Positions 19,269-30,074 of a DNA stretch of 64,000 nt are shown piece by piece. The stretch comes from Candidatus Cryptobacteroides excrementipullorum. Lineage in GTDB: Bacteria > Bacteroidota > Bacteroidia > Bacteroidales > UBA932. Location of the stretch: contig JADILZ010000084.1 of assembly GCA_017695065.1 (NCBI GenBank), forward strand, positions 1 to 64,000. Reading direction: 5' to 3'. The translations under genes were made by a program, and so were the position numbers. The notes beneath the pieces are model-generated. The model was not told the DNA's origin and searched no databases. It saw only the letters and a list, made by a program, of their open reading frames with translations. Position 1 is the first letter of the stretch; each line of letters starts with the position of its first letter.

Positions 19269-19308
19269 CAGAGATAATCCCTGCAAAGTTAAGAAATTTA
19301 ACATAGAA

Positions 19309-19920
19309 ATGCACAAAATATACTTTGAAAAGCGATGCATCATCATCTGTCCTCCTCAGGAACAGGCACTTACAGACCCCAACGCCATACAGTTCTCCCT
19401 CGGGGAGGCATCCAGGACACACGAACTCACGAACATGTTCGAACAGTCGGATTCCCTCATGAGGATATACATACCGTCCGGTGACGTGGAGGGGACATAC
19501 AGGAAAATATGCTCGGAGTTCAAGGAGGTCAATGCAGGAGGCGGCCTGGTCTCCAACCGCAGGGGCGACTATCTGCTCATAAACAGGAACGGGTACTGGG
19601 ACCTTCCAAAAGGCCACCAGGAAGCCGGAGAGGACATACGCACCACAGCACTCAGGGAAGTCATGGAAGAGACAGGTGTGAACAAGCTCGAGCTCAGGAA
19701 ACTGATATGCATCACAGACCACTGCTACCGGAGGGACGGGATCTGGCACCTGAAGCACACCTGGTGGTATGACATGCTTTACACCGACCCGACAGACCTC
19801 ACACCGCAGAGGGAGGAGGACATCACCAAGGCGGCATGGGTGGCCAAGTCGAGCCTGCCTCCTTTCCTCACCAAGACATATCCCTCTATCGCAGAAGTGT
19901 TCCGGGAGGCTAAAGTGTAG
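19309..19920 (+). CDS. NUDIX hydrolase
   Basis: GHQEAGEDIRTTALREVMEETGV Nudix box. Confidence 0.9.
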   Translation: MHKIYFEKRCIIICPPQEQALTDPNAIQFSLGEASRTHELTNMFEQSDSLMRIYIPSGDVEGTYRKICSEFKEVNAGGGLVSNRRGDYLLINRNGYWDLPKGHQEAGEDIRTTALREVMEETGVNKLELRKLICITDHCYRRDGIWHLKHTWWYDMLYTDPTDLTPQREEDITKAAWVAKSSLPPFLTKTYPSIAEVFREAKV

Positions 19921-20016
19921 TTTTTCAACAATTTTCAGTCAAATATGAAACAATACGGCGAAATTTTCGTATAAAGAAATGCATGTATTTAGAAAAACTG
20001 CACCAAACAATTGATT

Positions 20017-21066
20017 ATGAAACTTTCACAATTCCAGTTCAATCTGACAAAAGACAAGATTGCTTCAGAGCCGCCGAGATGGCGCGACGAATGTAAACTG
20101 ATGGTACTCCACAAGGATTCAGGAGAAATCGAACACAAGCTCTTCAAGAACATCATCGACTATTTCGGCAAAGGGGACACATTCGTCCTCAATGACACGA
20201 AGGTATTTCCCGCAAGGCTGTACGGCAACAAGGAAAAGACCGGAGCCGACATAGAAGTGTTCCTCCTGAGGGAGCTGAACAAAGAGCAGAGGCTATGGGA
20301 TGTGATAGTGGATCCCGCAAGGAAGATAAGGATAGGCAACAAGCTCTATTTCGGTGATGACGAAAGCCTCGTGGCGGAAGTCATCGACAACACCACCTCC
20401 AGGGGAAGGACCCTGAGGTTCCTTTATGACGGAAGCTATGAAGACTTCAAATCCACACTGTTCGGACTCGGGGAGACTCCTGTGCCGAAATGGGTCAAGG
20501 AAAAGGTCACGAAGGAGGATGCGGAGAACTTCCAGACAATATTCGCCGCACATGAGGGCGCGGTTTCAGCTCCGGCAGCCGGGCTGCATTTCAGCCGGGA
20601 ACTCTTCAACAGAATGATCCTCAAGGATATAAATAAGGCATTCATAACTCTACACATGGGCATAGGGCACTTCCGCTCAGTGGATGTCGAAGACCTTTCC
20701 AAACACAAGATGGACTCCGAAAGGCTGATCATATCCGAAGAGACGGCAGACCTGATAAACAAGACCAAGAGAGACAAGCACAAGGTACTTGCTGTCGGGG
20801 TGACAGTCATACGCGGTCTTGAGACATACGTGACGACCAATGACGAGGTGCGTCCATATGACGGATGGACCAACAAGTTCATTTTCCCGCCATACAGGTT
20901 CGCAATACCTGACGCGATAGTGTCCAACTTCCATACCCCATGCTCCACCATGCTTATGTCCGTGGCGGCGTTCGGCGGATATGAGAATGTGATGAATGCC
21001 TACGGGACTGCCCTGAAGGAAGATTACAGGTTCGGCCCGTACGGAGATGCCCTCCTCATTATATAA
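20017..21066 (+). CDS. queA: S-adenosylmethionine:tRNA ribosyltransferase-isomerase
   Basis: [47 protein letters not shown]. Confidence 0.92.
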   Translation: MKLSQFQFNLTKDKIASEPPRWRDECKLMVLHKDSGEIEHKLFKNIIDYFGKGDTFVLNDTKVFPARLYGNKEKTGADIEVFLLRELNKEQRLWDVIVDPARKIRIGNKLYFGDDESLVAEVIDNTTSRGRTLRFLYDGSYEDFKSTLFGLGETPVPKWVKEKVTKEDAENFQTIFAAHEGAVSAPAAGLHFSRELFNRMILKDINKAFITLHMGIGHFRSVDVEDLSKHKMDSERLIISEETADLINKTKRDKHKVLAVGVTVIRGLETYVTTNDEVRPYDGWTNKFIFPPYRFAIPDAIVSNFHTPCSTMLMSVAAFGGYENVMNAYGTALKEDYRFGPYGDALLII

Positions 21067-21120
21067 TAGGTATATCCGGGGACTAAGGGTATAAAAAACA
21101 GAAAAAACATAAAGAAAAAG

Positions 21121-21160
21121 AAAAAACGGCATGCAGGAGTTGATCCTGATGCCGTTTTTT
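21121..21160 (+). terminator. Rho-independent terminator after queA
   Basis: aaaaaacggcat...atgccgtttttt perfect 12-bp arms with inner cagga/tcctg. Confidence 0.85.
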
Positions 21161-21173
21161 GTATCCTGGCGGA

Positions 21174-21181
21174 TATATTTG
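21174..21181 (+). promoter_or_regulatory. -7 box TATATTTG upstream of dprA
   Basis: TAnnTTTG 13 nt before ATG 21195. Confidence 0.55.
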
Positions 21182-21194
21182 CAGCAAAAAAAAG

Positions 21195-22355
21195 ATGGAC
21201 ATCCTACATGACGAATCCGTATGCTGCTGCGCGCTCAACAGGATTTTCGGCTTCAAGCCGAGAATAGCGCTGGCACTCATATCCAGCCTTGGAAGCGCCT
21301 CGGAGGTATTCAGGCTCGAAGGAACCGAACTTGACAGCATACTTGGGAAACAGTCTTCCGCCAGACAGGCGATAAACCTCAGGACACTGGAGAAAACCGC
21401 GCGCGAACTTGAACAGCTGCAGTCCATGGGCTGCACATTCATCCATATCGGCTCACCTCACTACCCTGCCCTCCTGAAAGAATGTGACGACCCTCCAGTA
21501 TGGCTGTACATGAAAAGCGCATCATCCCCCGAAGAGATATTCAAGGGAGGGAATCATGTGGCCATAGTAGGCACCAGAGACATCTCACCCTACGGCAGGG
21601 AATGGTGCCAGAGGATAGCCGGAGCCATATCCCGGTCCTGCCCCACCCCTTCCGTGGTAAGCGGACTGGCATTGGGCACAGACATCACCGCACACATGAC
21701 AGCCCTGGAATGCGGGGCACCGACCATCGCCGTAATGGCAACCGGGATAGATTCGGTTTATCCGGCAAGGCACAGGCACATAGCCGAAAGGATCGCCGGC
21801 ACCCCAGGGTGCGCCCTCATCACGGACTATCCGCCGGGGACTGCCCCGCTGCAGATCAACTTCCTCAGGAGAAACCGAATAATCGCAGGACTCGGCAAAG
21901 CCACAGTGCTCATAGAATCCAGGGAAAAAGGCGGAGGCATGCTCACAGCACGGCTCGCATTCTCGTACTCAAGGGACGTATATGCCCTGCCAGGCCGGAT
22001 TGACGATGCCAGATCCCGCGGATGCAACATCCTAATAAAGGAAAAGGCCGCCGAGCCGATAATATCGGAACAGCAACTTACAGAAAGCATTGGACTGAAA
22101 TTCAAGGTTTCAGCAGAAAACGACCCTGTATCCTCAGTAATGTCCGCATACGAGGGTAGCTGCGGACAGGACAAGATGGAAAAACTCACGAAAATCGTCC
22201 TGGAAATAAAACGGCACAGAGGGGCAACGGTAGAAGAAATCGCCTCCAGGACCGGATGCGGATACAGGGAGACACTCGGTTACACGGCGATGCTGGAGAG
22301 CGACGGTATAATTTACACCGACCTGCTCCAAAGATGCTACATCCGACTGAAATAA
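21195..22355 (+). CDS. dprA: DNA processing protein DprA
   Basis: AIVGTRDISPYG; VVSGLALGTDITAH; TVLIESREKGGGMLTARLA. Confidence 0.92.
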   Translation: MDILHDESVCCCALNRIFGFKPRIALALISSLGSASEVFRLEGTELDSILGKQSSARQAINLRTLEKTARELEQLQSMGCTFIHIGSPHYPALLKECDDPPVWLYMKSASSPEEIFKGGNHVAIVGTRDISPYGREWCQRIAGAISRSCPTPSVVSGLALGTDITAHMTALECGAPTIAVMATGIDSVYPARHRHIAERIAGTPGCALITDYPPGTAPLQINFLRRNRIIAGLGKATVLIESREKGGGMLTARLAFSYSRDVYALPGRIDDARSRGCNILIKEKAAEPIISEQQLTESIGLKFKVSAENDPVSSVMSAYEGSCGQDKMEKLTKIVLEIKRHRGATVEEIASRTGCGYRETLGYTAMLESDGIIYTDLLQRCYIRLK

Positions 22356-22359
22356 TGTT

Positions 22360-22367
22360 TACATTTG
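22360..22367 (+). promoter_or_regulatory. -7 box TACATTTG upstream of tatD
   Basis: TAnnTTTG motif. Confidence 0.5.
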
Positions 22368-22385
22368 CACGGTTCAGAAAAACCG

Positions 22386-23162
22386 ATGACTGATATGGTA
22401 TTCACAGATACACACACCCACCTGTACGACGAGGCATTCAGCGGAGAGGAAGACCAGGCAATAGCACGGGCTGTGGAGGCCGGGGTTACAAGGCTCGTCT
22501 TTCCTGACATTGACAGCAAGTCGAGAGACAGCATGTTCGCCCTGGCCGACAGGCATCCAGGTACAGTCTTCCCCTGCATCGGCCTGCATCCTACATCTGT
22601 TGACTCCGGATGGAGGTCGGAAATCGAAAAGATGGAGCAGTACCTCGACAGGAATGCCGTGGCCATAGGAGAGACAGGCATGGACTGCTACTGGTCAAAG
22701 GAATACGTTGAAGAGCAGAAGGCTGCCCTTGAATACCAGATTGTGCTTGCACACAGGAAAGGGCTTCCGGTAATAATACATTCGAGAGAAGCGACAGGGC
22801 CTATATTCGATGTTCTGGACAGATGCAGGCATCTGGACATGAGGGGTGTATTCCATGCTTTCAGCGGCAGCATAGAGACTTTCCGCAGGCTTCAGAAATA
22901 CGGGGACTGGTACGTCGGCATCGGCGGAGTGGCCACATACAAGAAAGCCTCCATAGCCGAGACCCTCAAGGAGATACCACTCGGGAGAATCCTGCTCGAG
23001 ACAGACTCGCCGTACCTCACTCCGGTGCCTAAGCGCGGCACCAGAAACGAAAGCAGCTACATACCCTATATCGCAGAGAAGGTTGCCGGACTGAAAGGCA
23101 CAGACATAGAGGAAGTCGCGGCAGTGACCACAGAAAACGCAAGACAACTGTTCAATATATGA
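22386..23162 (+). CDS. tatD: TatD-family metal-dependent hydrolase
   Basis: TDTHTHLYDEAF; AIGETGMDCYW; LLETDSPYLTPVPKRG. Confidence 0.92.
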   Translation: MTDMVFTDTHTHLYDEAFSGEEDQAIARAVEAGVTRLVFPDIDSKSRDSMFALADRHPGTVFPCIGLHPTSVDSGWRSEIEKMEQYLDRNAVAIGETGMDCYWSKEYVEEQKAALEYQIVLAHRKGLPVIIHSREATGPIFDVLDRCRHLDMRGVFHAFSGSIETFRRLQKYGDWYVGIGGVATYKKASIAETLKEIPLGRILLETDSPYLTPVPKRGTRNESSYIPYIAEKVAGLKGTDIEEVAAVTTENARQLFNI

Positions 23163-24211
23163 CACGGACACACACACGTGAAAAAGCCTCCCTCCTGCTG
23201 ATATACACAGGAGGCACGATCGGCATGAAGCAGGATCCGGCCACACAGACGCTCCGGCCTTTCGACTTCAGCCAGATACTTGAAGAAGTGCCGGAACTCC
23301 GCAAGTTCGCATACAGGATCGATTCATACGCATTCGACCCCATAATTGACTCATCGGATGTGGAACCGGGGCTGTGGCAGTGCCTGGCAGAGCTGATATA
23401 TGAACGTTACAGCAGCTATGACGGGTTCGTGATACTGCACGGCACCGACACGATGGCATATTCGGCATCAGCCCTCAGCTTCATGCTCGACAACCTCGCC
23501 AAACCTGTCATTTTCACCGGTAGCCAGCTGCCTATAGGGGTCCCGAGGACAGACGGGAGGGAAAACCTCATCTCCGCAGTGGAGATCGCCGCAGCCAAGG
23601 ACACCGGGGGACACGCCCTTGTGCCCGAAGTCTGCATATATTTCGACAACATGCTCATGAGGGGGAACAGGACCAGCAAGGTGAGCTCAGACAACTTCAC
23701 GGCATTCAGGTCCATGAATATGCCGCCCCTGGCAGAGGCAGGGATCAGCATAAAATACAACGCCTCTCTCATAATCAATCCGCAGGACTGGGATGCAGGG
23801 CTCCGCATCTCCACCAGCCTCGACACGAGGGTGTCGATCTTGAAGATACATCCGGGGATAACCCCTCAAGTAGTGAAGAACATCCTGTGCGGGGAAGAGA
23901 CAAGGGCCGTAATAATGGAGACATACGGATGCGGGAACGCGCCGTGCAAAGAATGGTTCATGGACATAGTGAGACAGGCCACCGCATCAGGCAAGATAAT
24001 CCTCAATGTGACACAGTGCCTTTCAGGTACAGTGGACATGACACTGTACTCCAACGGCAAGACCCTGCTCGACGCCGGGGTGGTCAGCGGATACGACAGC
24101 ACGACAGAAAGCGCATTGGGGAAACTGTTCTATCTAATGGGACAGACACAAGACAATACTGCCGTGAAAGAAATGCTCAATCAAAATTTCAAAGGAGAAA
24201 TATCAAAATAA
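23159..24211 (+). CDS. ansA: Type I L-asparaginase
   Basis: LLIYTGGTIGM and VILHGTDTMAYSASALS; ATGA overlap with tatD. Confidence 0.92.
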   Translation: MTRTHTREKASLLLIYTGGTIGMKQDPATQTLRPFDFSQILEEVPELRKFAYRIDSYAFDPIIDSSDVEPGLWQCLAELIYERYSSYDGFVILHGTDTMAYSASALSFMLDNLAKPVIFTGSQLPIGVPRTDGRENLISAVEIAAAKDTGGHALVPEVCIYFDNMLMRGNRTSKVSSDNFTAFRSMNMPPLAEAGISIKYNASLIINPQDWDAGLRISTSLDTRVSILKIHPGITPQVVKNILCGEETRAVIMETYGCGNAPCKEWFMDIVRQATASGKIILNVTQCLSGTVDMTLYSNGKTLLDAGVVSGYDSTTESALGKLFYLMGQTQDNTAVKEMLNQNFKGEISK

Positions 24212-24334
24212 TTATTGTCATGTGAAAATTAATTGCTAAATTGCACCGGTTTTAAAGAGCGGGGGTGCCCTGAAGACCATTAACGAAAACTATAACAATT
24301 TAATACATTATTAATTAAACACACGAAAACAATT

Positions 24335-25135
24335 ATGAAAAAAATTTTCATGTTTTTGGCAGTAATCGGCCTGATGGCCTTTTCTGCACAATACGCAACA
24401 GCTCAGGACGAGACAGCAACAGAACCTGCTGCAACTGAGCAGGTAACTGAAAGTGCAGCACCTCAGTCAATGGCAGAGCTCGTTGCCGCTACACAGGGCG
24501 AAGTTCCTCTTCACCAGCAGCTTAAGACCTATTTCATCCAGGGAGGTCCTGGCTTCATGACCACAATCATCCTCTGCCTTATCCTTGGTCTTGCGATCTG
24601 CATCGAGAGAATTCTTTACCTCAGCTTCGCAAAGGTCAACACCAAGAAACTCCTCACAAACATTGAGAAAGCTCTTAACGAAGGTGGCGTTGATGCTGCC
24701 AAGGAAGTATGCCGCAACACTCGCGGACCTGTAGCAAGCATCTTCTACCAGGGCTTCCTCCGCATGGATCAGGGAATCGAAGTCGTTGAGAAGACTGTCG
24801 TATCTTACGGTTCCGTGCAGATGAGCCTCATGGAGAACGGACTTACCTGGGTCGGACTGTTCATCTCCCTTGCAACATCTCTGGGATTCTTGGGAACAGT
24901 TGTCGGAATGGTGCAGGCATTCGATGCCATCCAGATTGCAGGTGATATCTCCCCTAACATCGTGGCAGGTGGTATGAAGGTCGCTTTGATTACAACCGTC
25001 GGCGGTTTGATTGTTGCCATCATCCTTCAGATTTTCTACAACTACATCCTTTCAAGGATTGACGCTATTTCCATCGAGATGGAAGACGCTTCAATATCAC
25101 TTGTTGATATCCTGGTAAAATACGAGAAAAAATAA
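24335..25135 (+). CDS. MotA/TolQ/ExbB proton channel protein
   Basis: GSVQMSLMENGLTWVGLFISLATSLGFLGTVVGMVQAFDAI. Confidence 0.9.
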   Translation: MKKIFMFLAVIGLMAFSAQYATAQDETATEPAATEQVTESAAPQSMAELVAATQGEVPLHQQLKTYFIQGGPGFMTTIILCLILGLAICIERILYLSFAKVNTKKLLTNIEKALNEGGVDAAKEVCRNTRGPVASIFYQGFLRMDQGIEVVEKTVVSYGSVQMSLMENGLTWVGLFISLATSLGFLGTVVGMVQAFDAIQIAGDISPNIVAGGMKVALITTVGGLIVAIILQIFYNYILSRIDAISIEMEDASISLVDILVKYEKK

Positions 25136-25150
25136 TTTGACCACAATACC

Positions 25151-25573
25151 ATGTTTAACAAAATCATAAAATACGTACTGCTTGCACTTGTCATTCTGGG
25201 CTTTGCCTTGGGTGTATGGGGGTATGCTGCAGGATTCAATGATGCCTCAGTGAATACTCTTCTGCGGTGGTCTTACGTCATGGTCATTGTCGGGATAGGA
25301 CTCATCCTTCTCCTGGGACTGGTCATGGGAGCCATCAACAACCCTAAGAGTCTTATAAAGACCGGACTGGTAATTGTAGGCGCAGCCGTTGTAGTTGCAT
25401 TTGCATTCCTGACGGCAAAAGGAAATCCGGCACAGGGCTTTGTAGGCGTACAGCCGGAATTTACAACACTTAGAAATACCGATGCAATACTTACTATCAC
25501 ATATCTGGTATTTGGCGCGTCAATCGTTGCCATCGTCCTGGGTCTGATAGTGAATGCAATCCGCAGCAAATAG
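25151..25573 (+). CDS. Small multi-TM membrane protein in exb operon
   Basis: Three hydrophobic segments; lies between exbB and exbD genes. Confidence 0.7.
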   Translation: MFNKIIKYVLLALVILGFALGVWGYAAGFNDASVNTLLRWSYVMVIVGIGLILLLGLVMGAINNPKSLIKTGLVIVGAAVVVAFAFLTAKGNPAQGFVGVQPEFTTLRNTDAILTITYLVFGASIVAIVLGLIVNAIRSK

Positions 25574-25582
25574 CCACAAGAT

Positions 25583-26158
25583 ATGTCAAAGAAAGTACCA
25601 GAGTTAAATTCAGCCTCATCGGCCGACATCGCATTCCTGCTGTTGTCATATTTCCTTATGACAACGACCATGAATCAGGACTCAGGATTGCAGCGTCGTT
25701 TGCCTCCTATGCCGGCAAAGGACCAGGAGGTGCAGGATCAGAAAGTCAACCGCCGAAACATCATTATCGTAAGGATAAATGCGCAGGACAGACTTTTTGC
25801 TGGTAACGAGCCTATCGAAGTGAGCAGACTAAAAGACAAAATAAAAGAGTTCCTTGTAAACCCAAATGACGATCCCAAGCTCCCTGAGAAGGAGGTACAG
25901 GACATTGAAGGCTTCGGTCAGTACCCTGTTTCAAAGGGTGTGATCTCTCTCCAGAACGACCGTGGTACAAGCTACCAGGCATACATCGCGGTACAGAACG
26001 AGATAGTAAAGGCCATCAATGAAATCCGTGAAGACTTCTGCCGGGCCAACTACGGCAAGGCATACGAGAACCTTACTGAAGAACAGCAGGAGATCGTAAG
26101 GAAGGCGGTACCTCAGCTGATTTCAGAGGCAGAGCCTAAGGATGTGTCACAGAACTAA
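25583..26158 (+). CDS. ExbD/TolR-like biopolymer transport protein
   Basis: VPELNSASSADIAFLLLSYFLMTTTM. Confidence 0.88.
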   Translation: MSKKVPELNSASSADIAFLLLSYFLMTTTMNQDSGLQRRLPPMPAKDQEVQDQKVNRRNIIIVRINAQDRLFAGNEPIEVSRLKDKIKEFLVNPNDDPKLPEKEVQDIEGFGQYPVSKGVISLQNDRGTSYQAYIAVQNEIVKAINEIREDFCRANYGKAYENLTEEQQEIVRKAVPQLISEAEPKDVSQN

Positions 26159-26176
26159 CAGAAGGAGAACATAATT

Positions 26177-26641
26177 ATGGCAAAATTCGGACGCGAAGGC
26201 AAAAAAGAGGTTCCAGCATTTACAACGGCCTCAATGTCAGATATCGTCTTCATGCTGTTGTTCTTCTTTATGGTGACAACAAACATGAGGGAAACTGAGT
26301 CGAAAGTCATGTATCAGCTTCCAGAGGCGAGTGAAGTTGCTAAACTGGAAAGGAAAGACCTGGCAGCTTACATAAGCGTAGGTCCTCCTGCAAAATACCT
26401 GCAGCAGCAGTATGGAACATCACCGAGAATCCAGCTCAATGATTCTTTCAGGACTACAGATGATATACGTGACTTCATCGCAGCTGAGAGAGAGTCCAAG
26501 AGCGAAGCGGACCGTCAGTTCATGACAGTGTCCATCAAGGCAGACAAGGATGTCAAGATGGGTATCATCACTGACATCAAACAGGAGCTCCGCAAATGCT
26601 CGGCACTGAAAATCATGTACGCTGCAAGAAAGGCACAATAG
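26177..26641 (+). CDS. ExbD/TolR-like biopolymer transport protein (second copy)
   Basis: VPAFTTASMSDIVFMLLFFFMVTTNM. Confidence 0.88.
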   Translation: MAKFGREGKKEVPAFTTASMSDIVFMLLFFFMVTTNMRETESKVMYQLPEASEVAKLERKDLAAYISVGPPAKYLQQQYGTSPRIQLNDSFRTTDDIRDFIAAERESKSEADRQFMTVSIKADKDVKMGIITDIKQELRKCSALKIMYAARKAQ

Positions 26642-26656
26642 TTCCAGTTACACATT

Positions 26657-26694
26657 AAAAAGAAAAGGCTACCTCCAGGTGGCCTTTTCTTTTA
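26657..26694 (+). terminator. Rho-independent terminator after exbD
   Basis: agaaaaggctacct-cc-aggtggccttttct + tttat. Confidence 0.85.
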
Positions 26695-26725
26695 TATTAT
26701 ATTCCCATATTTAAAAGAAAAAGAG

Positions 26726-26733
26726 TAAATTTG
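26726..26733 (+). promoter_or_regulatory. -7 box TAAATTTG upstream of alkaline phosphatase
   Basis: TAnnTTTG motif. Confidence 0.5.
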
Positions 26734-26755
26734 CCGCGGCAAAAACATTACAAAG

Positions 26756-27991
26756 ATGAAAACATTCAAATTCACTCTGAAAGTCTGGAGCAGTATCGCC
26801 TTCATACTGCTCGCATTGTCCTTCACGGCAGTTCCCGCAGAAGCTCGCAATGACGGGGGAAAGGCAAAATACATTTTCCTTTTCATCGGTGACGGAATGG
26901 GGGCATCCCATGTCGCAGCAGCTGAGTCGTACCTGTCCTACAAAGCAGGCAAACTGGGAGGAGAACAGCTCACATTCACCCAGTTCCCGGTGCTTGGCAT
27001 GGCCACGACATATTCAGCTGACAGGAATATCACATGCTCTTCGGCAGCAGGGACAGCCATCTCATGCGGAGTGAAGACAAAGAACGGATACCTCGGAGTG
27101 GATTCGGAAGGTAACAAGCTTGAAAGTATCGCGTACAAGCTCAAGAAAGAAGGCTATAACATTGGTATAATGTCATCCGTCCCTATCAATCACGCAACTC
27201 CGGCCGCTTTCTACGCAAACAGCCTTGACAGGGACTCATACTACGACATTTCGCAGCAGATCCCGCAGAGCGGCTTCGACTTCTTTGCAGGTGACGGCTT
27301 CCTCGATTACTACGGGAAAAGCGGCAATGAAGAACCGATTTCAGAATTCCTCGAAGAGAACGGGGCCACACTGTGCTTTTCAGAAGAGGAATACAATGAA
27401 GAAAAAGACGGGGCAAAGCAGATGATACTCTGCCAGCCAAGTTCAAAAGAACATGACGCAGAAGCATATACTACAGATGGCGCCCAGGGAAGCGACTTCA
27501 GCCTTTCCGAAATGCTAACAACATGTATGGATTTCATCGGGGACAGCAAACCGTTTTTCATAATGTGTGAAGGAGGAGACATTGACTGGGCCGCACATGA
27601 CAACAAGACAATGCCGATGATTGACAACATCATGAATTTCAACGGCGCGATAGATGTAGCCTACGAATTCTACAGGAAACACCCTGACCAGACCCTGATA
27701 GTAGTCACGGCTGACCACGAGACAGGAGGAGTCGCGCTCGGCGGCCCTGCCGGAAAATCGAAACGCGGAGACATGATTTTCTGGGATGTGTATGAGGAGT
27801 CTGCCGCATCCGGGGAAGAGCCTGATGCAAAAGAGAATACGGACTTGAATCTGAAAGCCAACATAGGATGGACAACCACCGGGCATACAGGAGCCCCAGT
27901 CCCTGTTTACTCCATCGGTAAGGGTGCAGAGAGGTTTGCAGGAAGGATGGACAACACCGAGATAAGCCGCAAGATAATGGATATGGAATGA
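26756..27991 (+). CDS. Alkaline phosphatase
   Basis: FLFIGDGMGASHVAA; ITCSSAAGTAISCG; VTADHETGG; TGHTGAPVPVYSIG. Confidence 0.92.
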   Translation: MKTFKFTLKVWSSIAFILLALSFTAVPAEARNDGGKAKYIFLFIGDGMGASHVAAAESYLSYKAGKLGGEQLTFTQFPVLGMATTYSADRNITCSSAAGTAISCGVKTKNGYLGVDSEGNKLESIAYKLKKEGYNIGIMSSVPINHATPAAFYANSLDRDSYYDISQQIPQSGFDFFAGDGFLDYYGKSGNEEPISEFLEENGATLCFSEEEYNEEKDGAKQMILCQPSSKEHDAEAYTTDGAQGSDFSLSEMLTTCMDFIGDSKPFFIMCEGGDIDWAAHDNKTMPMIDNIMNFNGAIDVAYEFYRKHPDQTLIVVTADHETGGVALGGPAGKSKRGDMIFWDVYEESAASGEEPDAKENTDLNLKANIGWTTTGHTGAPVPVYSIGKGAERFAGRMDNTEISRKIMDME

Positions 27992-28033
27992 TTGCCATAA
28001 GACAAATTCCAATAACAAGAGAATAGAGAAGAT

Positions 28034-29428
28034 ATGGAAGCAGTTGCACGAAAGAAAGTAAAGGACCTGCTCAGGACAGAGCCGGGAGAAGACGTGCTGG
28101 CCAAAGGGTGGGTCAGGACAAAAAGAGGGAACAAGAATGTATCTTTCATAGCTCTGAACGACGGGTCAACGATAAACAACATACAGATTGTAGTGGATAC
28201 AGCCTCATTTGACGAGGACCTGCTCAAGAGGATAACCACAGGAGCCTGCATCGGGGTCACCGGAAAGCTCGTGGCATCACAGGGAAGCGGACAGGCTGTT
28301 GAGATACAGGCCAAAGAAATCACACTGTACGGTGAGGCGGATCCCAACACATATCCTCTCCAGAAGAAAGGGCACTCGATGGAATTCCTGAGGAGCATTG
28401 CTCACCTGAGGCCGAGGACAAACACTTTCGGAGCAGTGCTGAGGATACGCCACGCTATGGCGTTCGCCATACATAAGTATTTCAATGACAAGGGATTCGT
28501 ATATCTCCATACTCCTCTTATCACAGCGTCGGACTGTGAAGGTGCCGGAGAAATGTTCCAGGTAACTACCCTGGACCTGAACAATCCGCCGAGAAAGGAG
28601 GACGGAAGCATCGACTACAGCCAGGACTTCTTCGGTAAACAGACGAGCCTGACAGTAAGCGGGCAGCTTGAAGGGGAACTCGGGGCAATGGCCCTCGGGG
28701 AAATATATACTTTCGGACCGACATTCAGGGCGGAGAACTCCAACACACCGCGCCATCTGGCGGAATTCTGGATGATAGAGCCAGAAATGGCATTCTACGA
28801 GATAGAAGACAACATGGTACTGGCCGAAGACTTCATCAAGTCTCTGGTTCGCTATGCACTGGAGAACTGCATGGATGACCTGAAGTTCCTGAACGACATG
28901 TTCGACAAAGAACTCATAGAAAGGCTTGAGAGCGTAGTGAAGACCGAATTTGTGCGTCTGACCTATACGGAAGGCATCAGGATTCTTGAAGAGTCCGGGG
29001 AGAAATTCGAGTTCCCGGTAAGCTGGGGAGTAGATCTCCAGAGCGAGCACGAAAGGTATCTCGTGGAAAAGCATTTCAAGCGCCCTGTAATCATGACAGA
29101 CTATCCGAAGGACATCAAGGCCTTCTACATGAAACAGAACGATGACGGAAAGACAGTGCGCGGCATGGACGTGCTCTTCCCGAAAATCGGTGAAATAATA
29201 GGAGGTTCGGAAAGGGAGGCTTCGCTGGAGAAGCTCGAGGCAAGGATCACAGAGCTCGGCATGAGCCACAGCACACTTGAGTGGTATCTTGACACAAGGA
29301 GGTTCGGGTCCGCACCTCACAGCGGGTTCGGCCTCGGATTCGAAAGGCTGCTGCTCTTTGTGACAGGCATGAGCAATATAAGGGATGTCATCCCATTCCC
29401 GAGGACTCCGAAGAACGCCGAATTCTAA
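28034..29428 (+). CDS. asnS: Asparaginyl-tRNA synthetase
   Basis: [76 protein letters not shown]. Confidence 0.96.
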   Translation: MEAVARKKVKDLLRTEPGEDVLAKGWVRTKRGNKNVSFIALNDGSTINNIQIVVDTASFDEDLLKRITTGACIGVTGKLVASQGSGQAVEIQAKEITLYGEADPNTYPLQKKGHSMEFLRSIAHLRPRTNTFGAVLRIRHAMAFAIHKYFNDKGFVYLHTPLITASDCEGAGEMFQVTTLDLNNPPRKEDGSIDYSQDFFGKQTSLTVSGQLEGELGAMALGEIYTFGPTFRAENSNTPRHLAEFWMIEPEMAFYEIEDNMVLAEDFIKSLVRYALENCMDDLKFLNDMFDKELIERLESVVKTEFVRLTYTEGIRILEESGEKFEFPVSWGVDLQSEHERYLVEKHFKRPVIMTDYPKDIKAFYMKQNDDGKTVRGMDVLFPKIGEIIGGSEREASLEKLEARITELGMSHSTLEWYLDTRRFGSAPHSGFGLGFERLLLFVTGMSNIRDVIPFPRTPKNAEF

Positions 29429-29439
29429 AAACATCACCC

Positions 29440-30060
29440 ATGCTGATTATTGGGATAGCCGGTGGATCCGGATCAGGAAAGACGACTGTGGTAAAGGCCA
29501 TCACCGAAAAGCTGAAAGAGCAGGTGGTGGTCATACCGCAGGACTCGTATTACAAGGACTCGAGCCACCTTCCGATGGAAGAGAGACAGAAAGTCAATTT
29601 CGACCATCCGGACTCTATAGACTTCGACCTGCTGAACGAGCATCTGTCTATGCTCAGAAGCGGGAAAAGCATAGAACAGCCGGTATATTCATATCTTACC
29701 TGTTCCAGGTCCAAGACAGAGACAGTGACGGTACATCCCGCAGATGTCATTATCATCGAGGGAATACTGATTTTCACTTGTGCAAGGCTGCGGGACCAGA
29801 TGGACATAAAGATTTTCGTGGATGCGGACGATGATGACAGACTCATGAGAGTGATGGCGAGAGACATTATAGAGAGAGGGAAAACAGTGGAATCCGTCAT
29901 CGAAAGATATACGAAGACTGTCAAACCCATGTACCTGCAGTTCATAGAGCCGAGCAAACGGTATGCTGACATCATCATCCCTCAGGGAGGGCACAACAAG
30001 GTGGCTATAGACATCATCGCGGCCACTATCGAAAAATCCCTCGTCCAGTCAAAAGTCTGA
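29440..30060 (+). CDS. udk: Uridine kinase
   Basis: IIGIAGGSGSGKTTVVKAI; IPQDSYYKD; NFDHPDSIDFDLL. Confidence 0.95.
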   Translation: MLIIGIAGGSGSGKTTVVKAITEKLKEQVVVIPQDSYYKDSSHLPMEERQKVNFDHPDSIDFDLLNEHLSMLRSGKSIEQPVYSYLTCSRSKTETVTVHPADVIIIEGILIFTCARLRDQMDIKIFVDADDDDRLMRVMARDIIERGKTVESVIERYTKTVKPMYLQFIEPSKRYADIIIPQGGHNKVAIDIIAATIEKSLVQSKV

Positions 30061-30074
30061 ACAGATAAAATGCA

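Noticed and set aside
24212-24334. Riboswitch before exbB
   Set aside because: AT-rich leader without a recognisable conserved aptamer or stable nested hairpins.
28277-29437. 386-aa minus-strand ORF opposite asnS
   Set aside because: Antisense shadow of asnS, a clear tRNA synthetase gene.
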